Origin: Cristatella mucedo
Lineage: Eukaryota > Bryozoa > Phylactolaemata > Cristatellidae
Length of the DNA stretch: 64,000 nucleotides
NCBI GenBank assembly: GCA_009760855.2
Contig: WPIO01000087.1
Coordinates: forward strand, 1,396,001 to 1,460,000
Reading direction: 5' to 3'
Numbering within the stretch: position 1 is the stretch's first letter; the number at the start of each line of letters is the position of its first letter. The notes beneath the pieces were generated by a model. It saw only the letters and a program-made list of their open reading frames with translations, had not been told where the DNA came from and did not search any database. Positions 35,023 through 44,497 of the stretch are shown here, piece by piece. The translations under genes were made by a program, and so were the position numbers.

Positions 35023-35120
35023 TGTAACAGAGCACGACATTAATACACGCAAGCCTTTATTTGTATAATGTGGTAATCGCCCCAGCCTCGTTTTCCCCAT
35101 GTACCGATGTAATGTCACAA
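35023..35120 (-). repeat. Gypsy 3' LTR remnant
   Basis: The run ACACGCAAGCCTTTATTTG ... CCGATGTAATGTCACAAC matches 39596-39665 in order. On the minus strand it carries AATAAAGGCTTG, a polyadenylation-signal-like site expected in an LTR. The edge TGTAACAG (35023) fits the TG...CA rule. The rest is lost or displaced by the L2-B insertion. Confidence 0.6.
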
Positions 35121-35224
35121 CTTTTCCCCTTCTGCTCTTTCCTTAAAGATAGAATGGGTATTTAGCCAGTTTCGTAGTGATGCAGCCATACTGGAGGTCT
35201 GACCGCTCATGACCTAGTATGCCT

Positions 35225-36192
35225 AGCTGGCTGAGGATTGGGATGGTTTAATACCTCATTTCTTGAAACTAAACGACGATCAAATTTAACTGCTGCCCAC
35301 AGGATACCCGAGGCGTGTGGCTGGACTAGAAGGCTTTGCTCTTCTAATGAGGGAGCTGTTGTGCGACCATCATCGTGTGCTCAGAATTTAGGTGTCGTCT
35401 TTGACAACTGCCTAAATTTTGAAAGCTTCGTTTAAAAGACTGCTTCCACAGCTAGTCGTCACGTCCTATCCCTATCTAATATTAGGAACTATCTTCCACG
35501 CTAGTTTGTAGCAAATTTAACTTGCTCATTAGTTCTTTCTTGGCTAGATTATTATAATTTGTTTTGGCTGGACTACTGAAAAAAGTCACTGCAGGTGACT
35601 GCAGCTGGGGATGAATATGGCTGCAAGACAAGTTGACAAATCCCAGAGATTCGACCATGTGTCTCCTTTGCTGGAAGAACTTGGATGACTGTGAGTTGAT
35701 CAACGGATCCTGAGTAAAGTTCTTATCCTGACCCACAAGGCCCGCCACGGCTTGGCCCCTCATTATCTAGCTGAACTGCACCACCAGTTTCAGCCTCCTC
35801 ATGCCCTCAGGTCCTGTATCGTTAATAGATTAGCTGTTCATTCCTCCGCTTAAAGACCGTCGGCGACAGAAGCATTTGCTCCACGGGGCCTAGGCTGTGG
35901 AACTCACTTCCACGATTCTTGCTCAACGACCACTACTCTCCTGCTGCTGACTATGGCACATCCTTTCCAACCGTCCTGAGCTGCTACATCCGCGTTACTC
36001 ACTACCTCGATTGCTATCCTGACTCTGCTACGCTTCCCACTTTCTTTTTCTTGTGTGAGATGAAGTCTGTTGGCTACCGAATGCGTACCGAAAGCCACTT
36101 AGTTCGCGCTTAGAGTGCTCTATACAACACTTTCCTGTGGGAAGCCCACATAGTCTTCGTGGCTTTGTGGAGTTAAAGACGAAGATGCATAT
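35225..36192 (+). mobile_element. L2-B LINE inserted near the Gypsy 3' end
   Basis: A 5'-truncated L2-B with FLKLNDDQ-like start (35258-35280), RRVAGLEGFAL, QNLGVVFDNCLNFESF (35385-35433) and the C-terminal HKARHGLAPHYLAELHHQF region. It ends in the 3' UTR at GGAGTTAAAGACGAAGATGCAT (about 36169-36192). It has many frameshifts. Gypsy sequence lies on both sides. Confidence 0.8.
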
Positions 36193-36439
36193 CAATCATA
36201 ATGCTCCGTTAGTCCAGATCCATGGTAGCAGATCGTGATAGGCTGCCATTCGCAGTCGAGTCAACAGCTGGAGGAACCGATATGGTTAGCGCGTAGACCC
36301 TGCTAGACAAAGCACCTGTCGCCACTGAGCGATCCTCTGTCGACGCTGCTTGCTGGGCGTCCTCACTGCAATTCTGATTATCCTGAAGTCTGCATTCTTC
36401 ATCAGCCAGCTGTTTTCTGTTCCTTAAAGCAAAACAGAT

Positions 36440-37370
36440 GATCACTGTTTACAGCGAAAGGTCTTGCCCTTGCCTATCTGATTAGATATAAAGGTAACTG
36501 ACCTTGCGTTAAAGGACGAACGGGCCTCGCCAGTGCTGTTGAAGTTTAGAGCAGAGACTGGGTGATTTTCCCCAGTTTCGCTGCTACACTGTATCTCCCT
36601 CTTGAAAGGCTCACACTGAACTGTCCTGGCTTGCTCACTCATCGGCTTGGCTCGTTGCAGTTTCAAGTTCTTGGCCACTTTGTCGTACGCTAATGGATGG
36701 GATTTTTTTTCGTGTTCATCATAGCTAGCCATCGTGGCGGGTGAGGCATCCGAGCTGCCTGCACCACGCAATCTCACCAACGTTGCGTCGCAGGTGCTTA
36801 GAGCGGTCCTGAGCCCAAATAACAGTCCGTATGGAGAAGACCGAGTCGCTGCATGTCTCTTTGCATGTGCGCGCGCGCACGCACGCACGCGTGCGGAGCG
36901 TGCGAATCCCAGTAATGCCGGTCTGGACGAGCAAGTAGTCAGATCAGATCGTCAATAGTTGGATCGCACCGCTCGAAACCACCACCACCCCCCCCCCCCC
37001 CCCCCGCTACTGACAGGATGGACGACAAAAGAGCATACCGCGTGAATCGGTCGGAAAACGTCCGTCTTTGCAGTAGTCTCGACTCAAACTCGGCACCTTG
37101 GTCGCTGTACGGGCTACTTAGGACGCCGTAGGCGAGCACAACATCATGGACGAAAATGTTCGTAACCGTCTCTGTAAGCTTGTTAGGCAGAGGGATGTGC
37201 ATGATGTATTTTGAGAAAAATTCGAACGATCAGAAGGTGCATATTTCCGCTTGGGGTTTGCGGTGGATTGCACTTAAAGTCCACTGGAACAAACTCAAAC
37301 GGCTTGCTTGGTATCTGCATCTGACCAAGTGGAGCCTTCTGTTTCCGAATAGTCACCGCTCCTGACGCGT
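36440..37370 (-). pseudogene. Gypsy integrase remnant
   Basis: This is a DDE integrase, which would join LTR DNA to the genome. On the minus strand, PFEFVPVDFK (first catalytic Asp, about 37271-37300), then NPPQTPSGN, then after a frameshift PLPNKLTETV...VLAYGVLSSPYSDQGAEFESRLL (second Asp in SDQG, 37080-37130). The C-terminal part is around SPYGLLFGLRT (about 36810-36850) and AYDKVAKNLKLQRAK (36645-36690), typical of the region after the core. A poly-C run (36988-37005) and several shifts disrupt it. Confidence 0.8.
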
Positions 37371-37684
37371 CACATAGGACTGGACCTAATCATCAATGTC
37401 CTTCATTTCCAACCCAAAGAATCGCTCGTAGATTATCGAGAAAGCAGTCTCCTTGGCACGGCACCCTGCGGCTCAGTAGTGTAGGTCAAATCACTAAATC
37501 ACTCAGCTGAAGTGTTGGGGAAACATTTTCTCTGGGTTTTTCTTAACTAGAACATGAATGCACGCGGCTAGTGTATGGAGCGAGTGTAGTACCCAACAAG
37601 TAGGTTGTGCACACTGTCAGCGGCCCCACAACTTCAGGATACTCCAGCACAGCTGGCGAGCTTTTCGCCTTTCTGGCATTCAGC

Positions 37685-37691
37685 TCGCGAG

Positions 37692-37759
<68 letters not shown>
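37685..37759. repeat. (TC)n microsatellite inside the Gypsy pol remnant
   Basis: About 37 CT units with single TTTC interruptions, lying between the RNase H and integrase remnants. Confidence 0.95.
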
Positions 37760-37761
<2 letters not shown>

Positions 37762-37799
37762 AAATGTCACCGGCTGGCGCTCCGCGAGCGAGCGAGTGC

Positions 37800-38122
37800 T
37801 TATTGAGATGCTCTACGACAAAGCCACGACTACCATCCACTGAGTAAGTATCGCAAGCTACGACGAACGGAAGACCTTTACTTGGGCGGACTTCCAGCCC
37901 CCCCCCACATCGTCGGTGAGCGGCTCTCGAGTTTGCTGCGGGCCGATGTACATTTTCCCAAACACTGGGACTGCTTCGGCTGGTCATAGGGGACAGCAGA
38001 AATCTGGGCACAAAGTCCAGCTTGAGCTCAAAATAAAACCCTGCGAGCCCCGGGATGCCAGACAGTTCGTCAGCGTCACTTGGTATACGCCGGTCATGGA
38101 TGACTGCCACTGTTTGTGTCAT
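37800..38122 (-). pseudogene. Gypsy RT-RNase H connection and RNase H start
   Basis: A 120-residue open stretch shows GLAGFYFELKLDFVPRFLL (about 38010-38065), like the usual LAGYYRRFI connection motif. KGLPFVVACDTYSVDGSRGFV (about 37820-37885) follows, resembling the first RNase H motif (PF.L..DAS..G.GAVL) with the Asp kept and Ala-Ser changed. The hAT insertion separates it from the RT core. Confidence 0.65.
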
Positions 38123-38124
38123 TC

Positions 38125-38328
38125 GTCAAGTGCAGCGGTTCTCAACCTTCCCAAATGCCGCGACCCTTTTAATACAGTTTCTCATGTTGTGGTGACCCCC
38201 AACCGTACAATTATTGTGTGTAAAATATGCATTGCGTGTTTTCCGATGATCTTAGGCGACCTCTGTTAAAGAGTCATTCGACCTCCAAAGGATTTGCGGC
38301 CCACAGGTTGAGAACCGCTGGTCTAGTA
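38125..38328. mobile_element. Non-autonomous hAT element resembling SPIN, with TIRs and imperfect TSD
   Basis: A 188-bp element (38133-38320) has perfect 16-bp terminal inverted repeats, CAGCGGTTCTCAACCT at the left and its reverse complement at the right. It is flanked by 8-bp repeats GTCAAGTG and GTCTAGTA (6 of 8 identical), the length expected for hAT transposition. The interior (CCGCGACCCTTTTAATACAG, TCATGTTGTGGTGACCCCCA, TCTTAGGCGACCTCTG) matches, from memory, the short SPIN-type hAT family found across distant animals. It has no transposase and would need one supplied in trans. It sits in the Gypsy pol remnant, so it is the younger of the two. Confidence 0.85.
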
Positions 38329-38429
38329 CTTCCTGCTGATGCGACGAGTCCCGAGAAAGCGACTCCCTGTTGGGAAAAGCAGCATTTTGCAGAGGTTTGA
38401 ACGTCGATTACCTTAAGAGACTTTTAAAT

Positions 38430-38965
38430 GCATTGAGGCCAGCAAGATGGTCATTCTAAGTCTCGTGGAAGTGAACGAAGTCGTCGAGGTGTGCCAGGAC
38501 ATCTTCTGTGTCAAGCACATGAATGAGGTTATTGAAGACACGTTGAAATGTACGCGGGGCGTTGTTGAGTCAGAATCTCAAACGACAGTACATGGAGAGG
38601 CCATAGTGTGATGCAAAAGCATTTTTGGGTCTATCTTCTTCAGTAAGCTCAATTTGATGTTAGCCAGATGTCAAGTCGAGGCTGCTACAGAACTTATCTT
38701 TGTGAAGAGGATCCCGAGTCTCGGTAACAGCCGATAGTTGTCCCTAATGGTGACCTAATTGAGATGCGATAATTGATGAAAATTCTACGGTCACCCGGAG
38801 GCTTTCTTACGATCGCTAAGGGTTACGCCCACTGACCGTTTAGTCGTTCGATGATGCCATAGTCCAGCATCTCGTTCTCTTCTCTTCGTGACAGGCGCTT
38901 TACTGTAGCGCAAGTGGAATGACCTTTAGGGCACAGTCGAACGAGCACTTCTTGCGGCTGCAGCT
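38430..38965 (-). pseudogene. Gypsy reverse transcriptase remnant
   Basis: On the minus strand in mixed frames: EMLDYGIIERLNGQWA (38830-38880), AIVRKPPGDRRIFINYR, then DLTSGY.QIELTEEDRPK (38635-38680, with the catalytic Asp), FASHYGLSMYCRLRF, LNNAPRTFQRVFNNLI and LAHLDDF (38477-38497, the YLDD box with Tyr changed to His). At least one stop and several frameshifts are present. Confidence 0.88.
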
Positions 38966-39199
38966 GAAGCGGCCACGCTGTATTTTACTATATATTATAT
39001 TGTATTTTACTACACTTTCGCGAATCCCTCAAGCTTTAGGAGAATACTTGGCAATTATGTTTGATCAGAGCTTGTTCCCTTCCGCCTCTGTGACCATTCG
39101 TTGGCATCATGAAAGCCTCCCTGACCTAGCTCAGCAGCTTCTTCCGCCGCTAGAGCCGCTAGAGTGAACGGCTTCGGCGGAGCTGGAAAGGATTGGTCG

Positions 39200-39540
39200 C
39201 AGTAACTGCACAGGCAGGCCCGATAAATAGCTGCGGTCCGACTCAACGGGGCCGCCGCCTGAGCCCAGCCCAATCTCGATGTGGAGACGGAGTACAGCGT
39301 AATGGTTTTCAAACTGAGCGTCACGAAAGCCTGACGAAGATTCACAAACTTCCGCACTGATTGCGGCTCCTCATATGCCGGCTGCCGAAGACACGCCTGC
39401 GTGTCTTCATCTAGGTGCACAGCCAAAGAAGCAGCAGTGATCTAGCTCGGTCATTCATTAGCTGCAGCGCACCATTCAAATCTTGAAGGTATTCGCGAAT
39501 TTCGACGGCTTCTTCTTGGCCAAAACATTTTCTGGAAGGC
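39200..39540 (-). pseudogene. Gypsy gag remnant (probable)
   Basis: On the minus strand, FGQEEAVEIREYLQDLNGAL, then NDRARSLLLLWL (39420-39530), then VHLDEDTQACLRQPAYEEPQ and SVRKFVNLRQAF (about 39320-39420). The layout resembles the capsid region of Ty3/Gypsy Gag (D.RA..LA..L...A...L......Y..L...L...F). No zinc knuckle or protease was seen. Confidence 0.5.
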
Positions 39541-39579
39541 AATAAAAAACCTCCGCGCGGAACTAGCGCTGCCACCAGA

Positions 39580-39665
39580 TGCAGGAGAACAACGGTAGTA
39601 CGCACAAGCCTTTATTAATAGGAATTACTCCAGCCTTAATCCGGTTTGTACACCGATGTAATGCC
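39580..39665 (-). repeat. Gypsy 5' LTR remnant
   Basis: Matches 35023-35120 around ACGCACAAGCCTTTATTAAT and ACACCGATGTAATGCCACA. The inner edge TGCAGG at 39580 is followed on the minus strand by a TGGTGGCAGCG primer-binding-site candidate. The outer limit of the LTR is not determined. Confidence 0.6.
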
Positions 39666-41252
39666 ACATAACAACTAAACGAGCTGAATTTCGTTATCAA
39701 TGCTTTGCTGAGATACTGCTTACATGCAAAACAACCTTAGAGAGGAGTGGTATTGCATTTACTTCCGCCAATGCTTGGCAAACAAGGAAATCTTAATGGA
39801 AAGTACTACTGAGATATCTTTTGCTGCACATAATTCCTACAATTGTGTGGCTGGATTGCATTTGAACTACTGAAGACAGAATTCCACACCGAGGGCTAGC
39901 ATTCTCGAGCGGCAGGTAGCAGCATCTCACGTCCCGCATTATTTCACCTCGACTCGACTGAAATGGCGGCTGAAATCGTCGTGTGTCACGTGAGTGACGA
40001 AAGATTTTGCCTCACGAGCGACCGGCGATCATCGGCAATGCAAAGTTCCGACTGCTTCGCTCGGCTTCCCTCCGCGCTGATGCCTTCACCCGTGGCCATG
40101 ACTACCGGATTCCCTATGCGTACGCCCTATATTGACACTGCATAGGATTCCAAGCGGCGTTCAGATGCTTCTAGATCCGGTCAGTCTAGACTGGGCCGCA
40201 AACGCAGCGCTCGTAACCGTACTAGCCTCTGCTGATGGGTGACAGACACTGGTTAAGGTTAAGATTAAGGTCAAGGTTAAGGTTAAACGGTTATGGTTAG
40301 GCGGTTAAGCCCGGAGCCTTGAGCAGAGGAGTGGCGGCTGGCGACTTGCATGCACGCATGCCGACAGTAGCGGACTACGGCAGCAGCAAAGATTGCCCCA
40401 ACCTTACGATAGACAGTATCCTGAGCGTAGAAACGTCTGCTTGACAGCGAAAAGGCGCTACTGACCTCTAGCGGTTGTCATGGTGTACTGTAACTCTTGT
40501 GCGGCTCAAAGCTTGTGAGAACAAGTCAGCTTCGCTGCTCAGGCAGGACTGATTGCCTCTTACATGGTTCCGGTTTTTATGCTGCCCAACCATGGACTAT
40601 CACATAACATTGCCCGTTCCAATCCGGCAAAATTTACATTATTCATTTAATTTAAAATATAATAATTTACAAATAATACTTTTTCAAATAGTTTAATTTA
40701 ATTACAAATCAATTTGATTTACATAATTATAATTTGAAAATCGGGAGCCACGAATAATGTATACCTCGTCAGTCATAATCTAGCCGACCGAGCACGCCGC
40801 AATTTCAACAGCATATACGCGTTGGTAATATTTGCTGTTTGACTAGTTCCTCATAAGTAAGTGTACCTAGGTGCAGGAGAACGAGCATTTCGGTAGCTGC
40901 GCTTACGGTGAGACGAGAGAGAGAGAGAGAGAGAGCGGCGGAGCGCTGTTATCGGTGCCTTTTGGCGACTCGTTCCTCCACGTGACTTGCGGACGCGTAG
41001 CTGACTGTCTTTTTTCACCTCTTGATACCGAGATTGTACTGACCGCTCATGACCACAGTCTAGAGGAGTTTTGAAAATAATCCGGTTTTCGATTTACTTG
41101 CTCTATTTTTTATTGCTGGTTTTCTCGTTGCAATACTCATTTCCGACTTTCGCTGTAGTAAGTACGGTGAAAATAATCAGATTGGCAAGTTCGCAATTAT
41201 GTGGTGTTATTTTTCAGCCTCCGAATTTTAAAAAAAACTAAAAAGAAAAATC
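39666..41252. other. Unassigned; contains a dispersed repeat and a hexamer array
   Basis: No gene recognised. 40194-40252 is similar to 57571-57625 (CGCAGCGCTCGTA...GGGTGACA), an unnamed dispersed repeat. 40251-40310 is a degenerate (GGTTAA)n array. A short (GA)n run lies at 40916-40935. Confidence 0.6.
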
Positions 41253-41432
41253 CTGGCTGATTAAACAGCCTCTTTTTGTATAGCGACAGAAGAGCCTTTC
41301 ACGGCTATCACCGCCGCTTGCAGTGGCGATAAAGGATCGCCCACCGCAGGAATCGAACCCACGACCTCGGGACCGAGGTCGTGAAAGCGACCGCCTTACC
41401 TAGTGTGCCATCACGGCTCACCAGATTTGTAA
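41253..41432 (-). mobile_element. SINE-A copy
   Basis: The reverse complement of the 16990-17165 element: AAACAGCCTCTTTTTGTATAGC, then GCCACTGCAAGC on the minus strand, B box GGTTCGATTCC (minus, about 41350-41360), and the A-box region at 41390-41415. The 11-bp stem CACGACCTCGG/CCGAGGTCGTG before the B box is perfect here. Confidence 0.88.
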
Positions 41433-42303
41433 TTAGCTTATTGCACTTTCCGAAAAAAATTAATTGCAATTGGCATTACTAAGCACATCAGCAGCAAGCA
41501 TTTTTCCACTAAAAGGTTAAACGCTGGTTAAACGCTAGATCCAGCCTTTTAGAACACATTGCCAGTGGATGTATCTCCTCGACCGAAAACATTGTTCTAA
41601 TGCTTGCCGAGGTAAATGGAAAAGGGCGAGACAAAACAAATAAATAGCAATAGGATTTTATTTTTTTGCAGCTAATGCACACACATGCAAGAGCTCCTTC
41701 AGATGCTTCAGATGCTTCAGGAGTCGTCACGGGGGAACGACATCAGAGAGCTGTTACTGCATTTCTCGCTGAGACTCAAATTAGCTTGGCTAAGGATGGC
41801 AAGCGATCTGTTAGGCAGCTGGTACAGTCATTTGCTTAATGTGTCCAGTTTCAGTCTATGCTGTGGGTTTGAATCGGCATGACATGCGCACGTTTTTTAA
41901 TTCAGATCGTACTTAATAAATTTGCAGCACCAGTGCTACTGTTCTAGCAGAAAACCCTAAAAAGGCAGAGATATCTGAAGCTACGTGCTCGTAAAGTCAA
42001 TTGAGTAACTCACAGTGACTCACATAGGGTGTAGCGAATTCTAGAGGCTTTCGAGTTTCTTTACGAAATGCCGGATGGACATATGAGTAGCTCAAATTAC
42101 ACTGCATAATATTGTGTGCGACACCTCAGCCTAATGTCAATCACTAGTACGCTCCCCCCCCCCCCGTGTTGCCAGGAGCCGCAATTTCAGGCTCCTGTCA
42201 ACAGAGATTTGCGGACAGTTACCAGAGATTCAAATGTATTTAATTCGTTTCAACATTAGCTGGTCGATACATTTACGGGACCTTCCACAGCATATTGCCA
42301 AGT
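41433..42303. other. Unassigned; poly-C tract
   Basis: No gene recognised. A run of 12 C lies at 42154-42165. Confidence 0.5.
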
Positions 42304-42389
42304 AGGTGAGCTGCCAGCGAAGGTGTGGCTTTGTCAACGTGTACTGGTGTACACGTTGACAAAGCCACACCTTCGCTGGTAGCTCATAT
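42304..42389. other. Near-perfect hairpin, 37-bp arms, 4-nt loop
   Basis: Arm 42308-42344 (starts GAGCTGCCAGCGAAGG) and arm 42349-42385 (ends CCTTCGCTGGTAGCTC) are reverse complements at 36 of 37 positions around a TGGT loop. The one mismatch is a G.U wobble if the plus strand is transcribed. The pairing adds one or two further bases at the base. It belongs to no element family recognised in the window. Confidence 0.92.
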
Positions 42390-43148
42390 CTGGTATGCCC
42401 CTACCATACCTAGCCATACCGCCACTTCGTAGAGCTTCACTTACAATTCTTAGCCTCAGGTTATATCTTATGAAATGCCTCGGTCATGCCTCCGATCAGG
42501 CCTACTCACACCCATGCCCATAGCAAGTACCCACACCCATACCCATACTTATGCCAAACTCAGGCGTTTGAACTCCGTCTTTGACTCCGAAAGAACTGTG
42601 GGCAGGCTCGGTCGTTTGTACTCCTAAAGGTAACCTTGAGTGAAATTTTAATAAGGCAGGCTAATTAATACCTGCCCACGCCCACCCATAACATCACGCT
42701 CACCAACCACACTCACCGAGTACCAATGGGTACGGGTGGATGTGGGCGCGAGTATTGGTTCGGGTAACCAGTTGGGGGGGCTAACGTGATCACTCACTTT
42801 GCGGCTCTCGGCGAAGACTGTACAGCTAGGTCATGTGAGTCATTAAAGTGCTTAGAGCAAGTATCGAGGTCCGCCGTACGGCCTAGATTTAAATAGCTGT
42901 CATCGCCCCCTGCAGCTCTGTCGCTTAAAAAAACTTGGCAATTACAAACTGCACGACAGAAGTCGCTTGGCGACATTTGGCACACGCGGCCAGCTTACGA
43001 AGAGACTAGCTTGGCACTCGTGTATAAGCACTGTGAACAAGCGCACCGGATATTGTATTCTCTTATGTAGACTAACTTAAATGATTAGTCACAGGTACGA
43101 TGCCTCATTCTTTATGCACGAAGGGCCATCGGTCTAAAACATATACGC
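42390..43148. other. Unassigned; CCCACA/CCCATA-rich patch
   Basis: No gene recognised. 42500-42560 is rich in CCCACACCCAT-type words and 42680-42780 has a loosely inverted G-rich counterpart. Confidence 0.4.
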
Positions 43149-43335
43149 GGTCGAAGTCAAGGAGCTTGCATCGCCATACCTCATGCAGTATGTGTTCAAA
43201 GTGAAGGAAACTGATTCGCCATACCTCATGCAGCGCAGGTTCAAAAGTGAAGGAACTTGATTCGCCATTACTCATGCAGCACCGGTTCAAAGTGAATGAA
43301 TTTAATTCCCTGTACCTCATGCGCCTCGGGTTCAC
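43149..43335. repeat. Degenerate 45-bp tandem repeat, about four units
   Basis: The unit has CGCCATACCTCATGCAG and GGTTCAAAGTGAAGGAA segments and recurs at 45-46-bp spacing with about 80 percent similarity by eye. The minus strand stays open (15-residue units containing LHEVWR), but I see no start context or homology that would make it a gene. Confidence 0.8.
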
Positions 43336-43974
43336 TCGATCGGTTACGCATAATTGTATGGTGAAAGGACTAACACCACGAACGAGGCTGACCGGCTAAA
43401 AATGTTCAGTTTAGTTTTGAAAATATCCCAATTTTCGTGGGCACATATTTGCAAAAGTAAGTTGTAAAATGCTTCTTAACTCAGAATTCATCCTTGACTG
43501 CTAATATTTTAAAAGAAAATTTGGAAATTAATAGATTTTCAAGTTCAACCGCTTATCGCATGACTCGTCTCGAAAGAGTACCGAATAATTGCATCCGCCA
43601 TCCCCTCCGTGCGTGCGGATCCATGTTTGTCCTCTCCAGCTTAATCCACGGTTATGCCTCGGAGGCCTTTCGTATTTGAAACTAAAGCCATACTAAAAAT
43701 TTTCACCTAAATTTTGAATTTATACTTTCGAGTAAATTTGGCTCCTATGAAACCACTAAATGCTTTCTTTAGGTATTGATTGATTCAATGTCTAGTACTG
43801 CTAAAGCAACGTAAACCTACCCAGTGGAGCGAGCTGAGATGCACTGAGTCTTCGCATTTAGTTCACTGCATTCTACTTGCTGGACTATTTGGAAAGTTAA
43901 AGCTTTGAGAACAATCCTGATCTTATTTCAAACTTCTTTTTTAACATGTCTATCGTGAACAATCGCTAGGCGCA
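43336..43974. other. Unassigned AT-rich sequence
   Basis: Nothing recognised. Confidence 0.5.
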
Positions 43975-44204
43975 GCCTCGCTGTCGTGGTGAGCTGAGCC
44001 TCGCTGTCAAGGTGAGCTGAGCCTCGCTGTCGTGGTGAGCTGAGCCTCACTTCCGTGGTGAGCTGAGCCTCGCTGTCGTGGTGAGCTGAGCCTCACTGCC
44101 GTGGTGAGCTGAGCCTCGCTGTCGTGGTGAGCTGAGCCTCACTGCCGTGGTGAGCTGAGCCTCGCTGTCGTGGTGAGCTGAGCCTCGCTGTCGTGGTGCG
44201 CTGA
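43975..44204. repeat. 23-bp minisatellite, ten copies in two alternating variants
   Basis: Ten units of GCCTCGCTGTCGTGG+TGAGCTGA. Units 4, 6 and 8 carry the CAC variant (GCCTCACTGCCGTGG or close), and units 5, 7 and 9 between them carry the CGC variant. The middle is therefore a 46-bp higher-order repeat. Confidence 0.93.
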
Positions 44205-44384
44205 GCCCATCTGATGGAATGCAGCAGTTTCTTCAGGTGACAGGTGCCTTAGGTTAAAGGCTTCGACACCAAAGGCCGTGTACAACTGCTGACACAAACG
44301 AGATCTATGTACATATTTATATGTATATATATATATGCATATATATTGTATATTTATATATACAATATATATACAGGCTTTAAA
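44205..44384. other. Unassigned with AT-rich inverted repeat
   Basis: A TATATATTGTATA arm and its reverse complement lie near 44341-44372, next to a short TA run (44321-44336). Confidence 0.7.
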
Positions 44385-44497
44385 TAATAGTAATAGCAAT
44401 GCACTTGATAAAGCGCCCTCAGAGAACTCAATCTCTTTCTAGGCGCTTTAAATTTGCTGCAAAGGGAAATGCAATTGAATGGTGAGTAATATCATGT
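44385..44497 (-). mobile_element. L2-A 3' tail fragment
   Basis: Minus-strand tail AATAGTAATAGCAATGCACTT, a well-kept AAAGCGCC...GGCGCTTT hairpin and about 40 bases of 3' UTR. Confidence 0.9.

Larger units (their letters stand above)
35023..39665 (-). mobile_element. Degenerate Ty3/Gypsy LTR retrotransposon with two later insertions
   Basis: Read on the minus strand: LTR remnant (39665-39580), possible primer-binding site beginning TGGTGGCAGCG (about 39577), gag remnant (39540-39200), RT (38965-38430), RNase H (about 37900-37800), integrase (37370-36440), then the other LTR remnant (35120-35023). The order RT-RNaseH-integrase identifies Ty3/Gypsy rather than Ty1/Copia. An L2-B (35225-36192), a hAT element (38133-38320) and a (TC)n repeat (37685-37759) interrupt it. 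Protease and most of gag are missing. Stops and frameshifts throughout make it inactive. Confidence 0.8.

Noticed and set aside
40251-40310. Interstitial telomere of vertebrate type
   Set aside because: Units are GGTTAA-like and degenerate; no TTAGGG run is present.
42308-42385. MicroRNA precursor
   Set aside because: A 37-bp nearly perfect stem with a 4-nt loop is atypical for animal precursors; without small-RNA data it is left as an unexplained hairpin.
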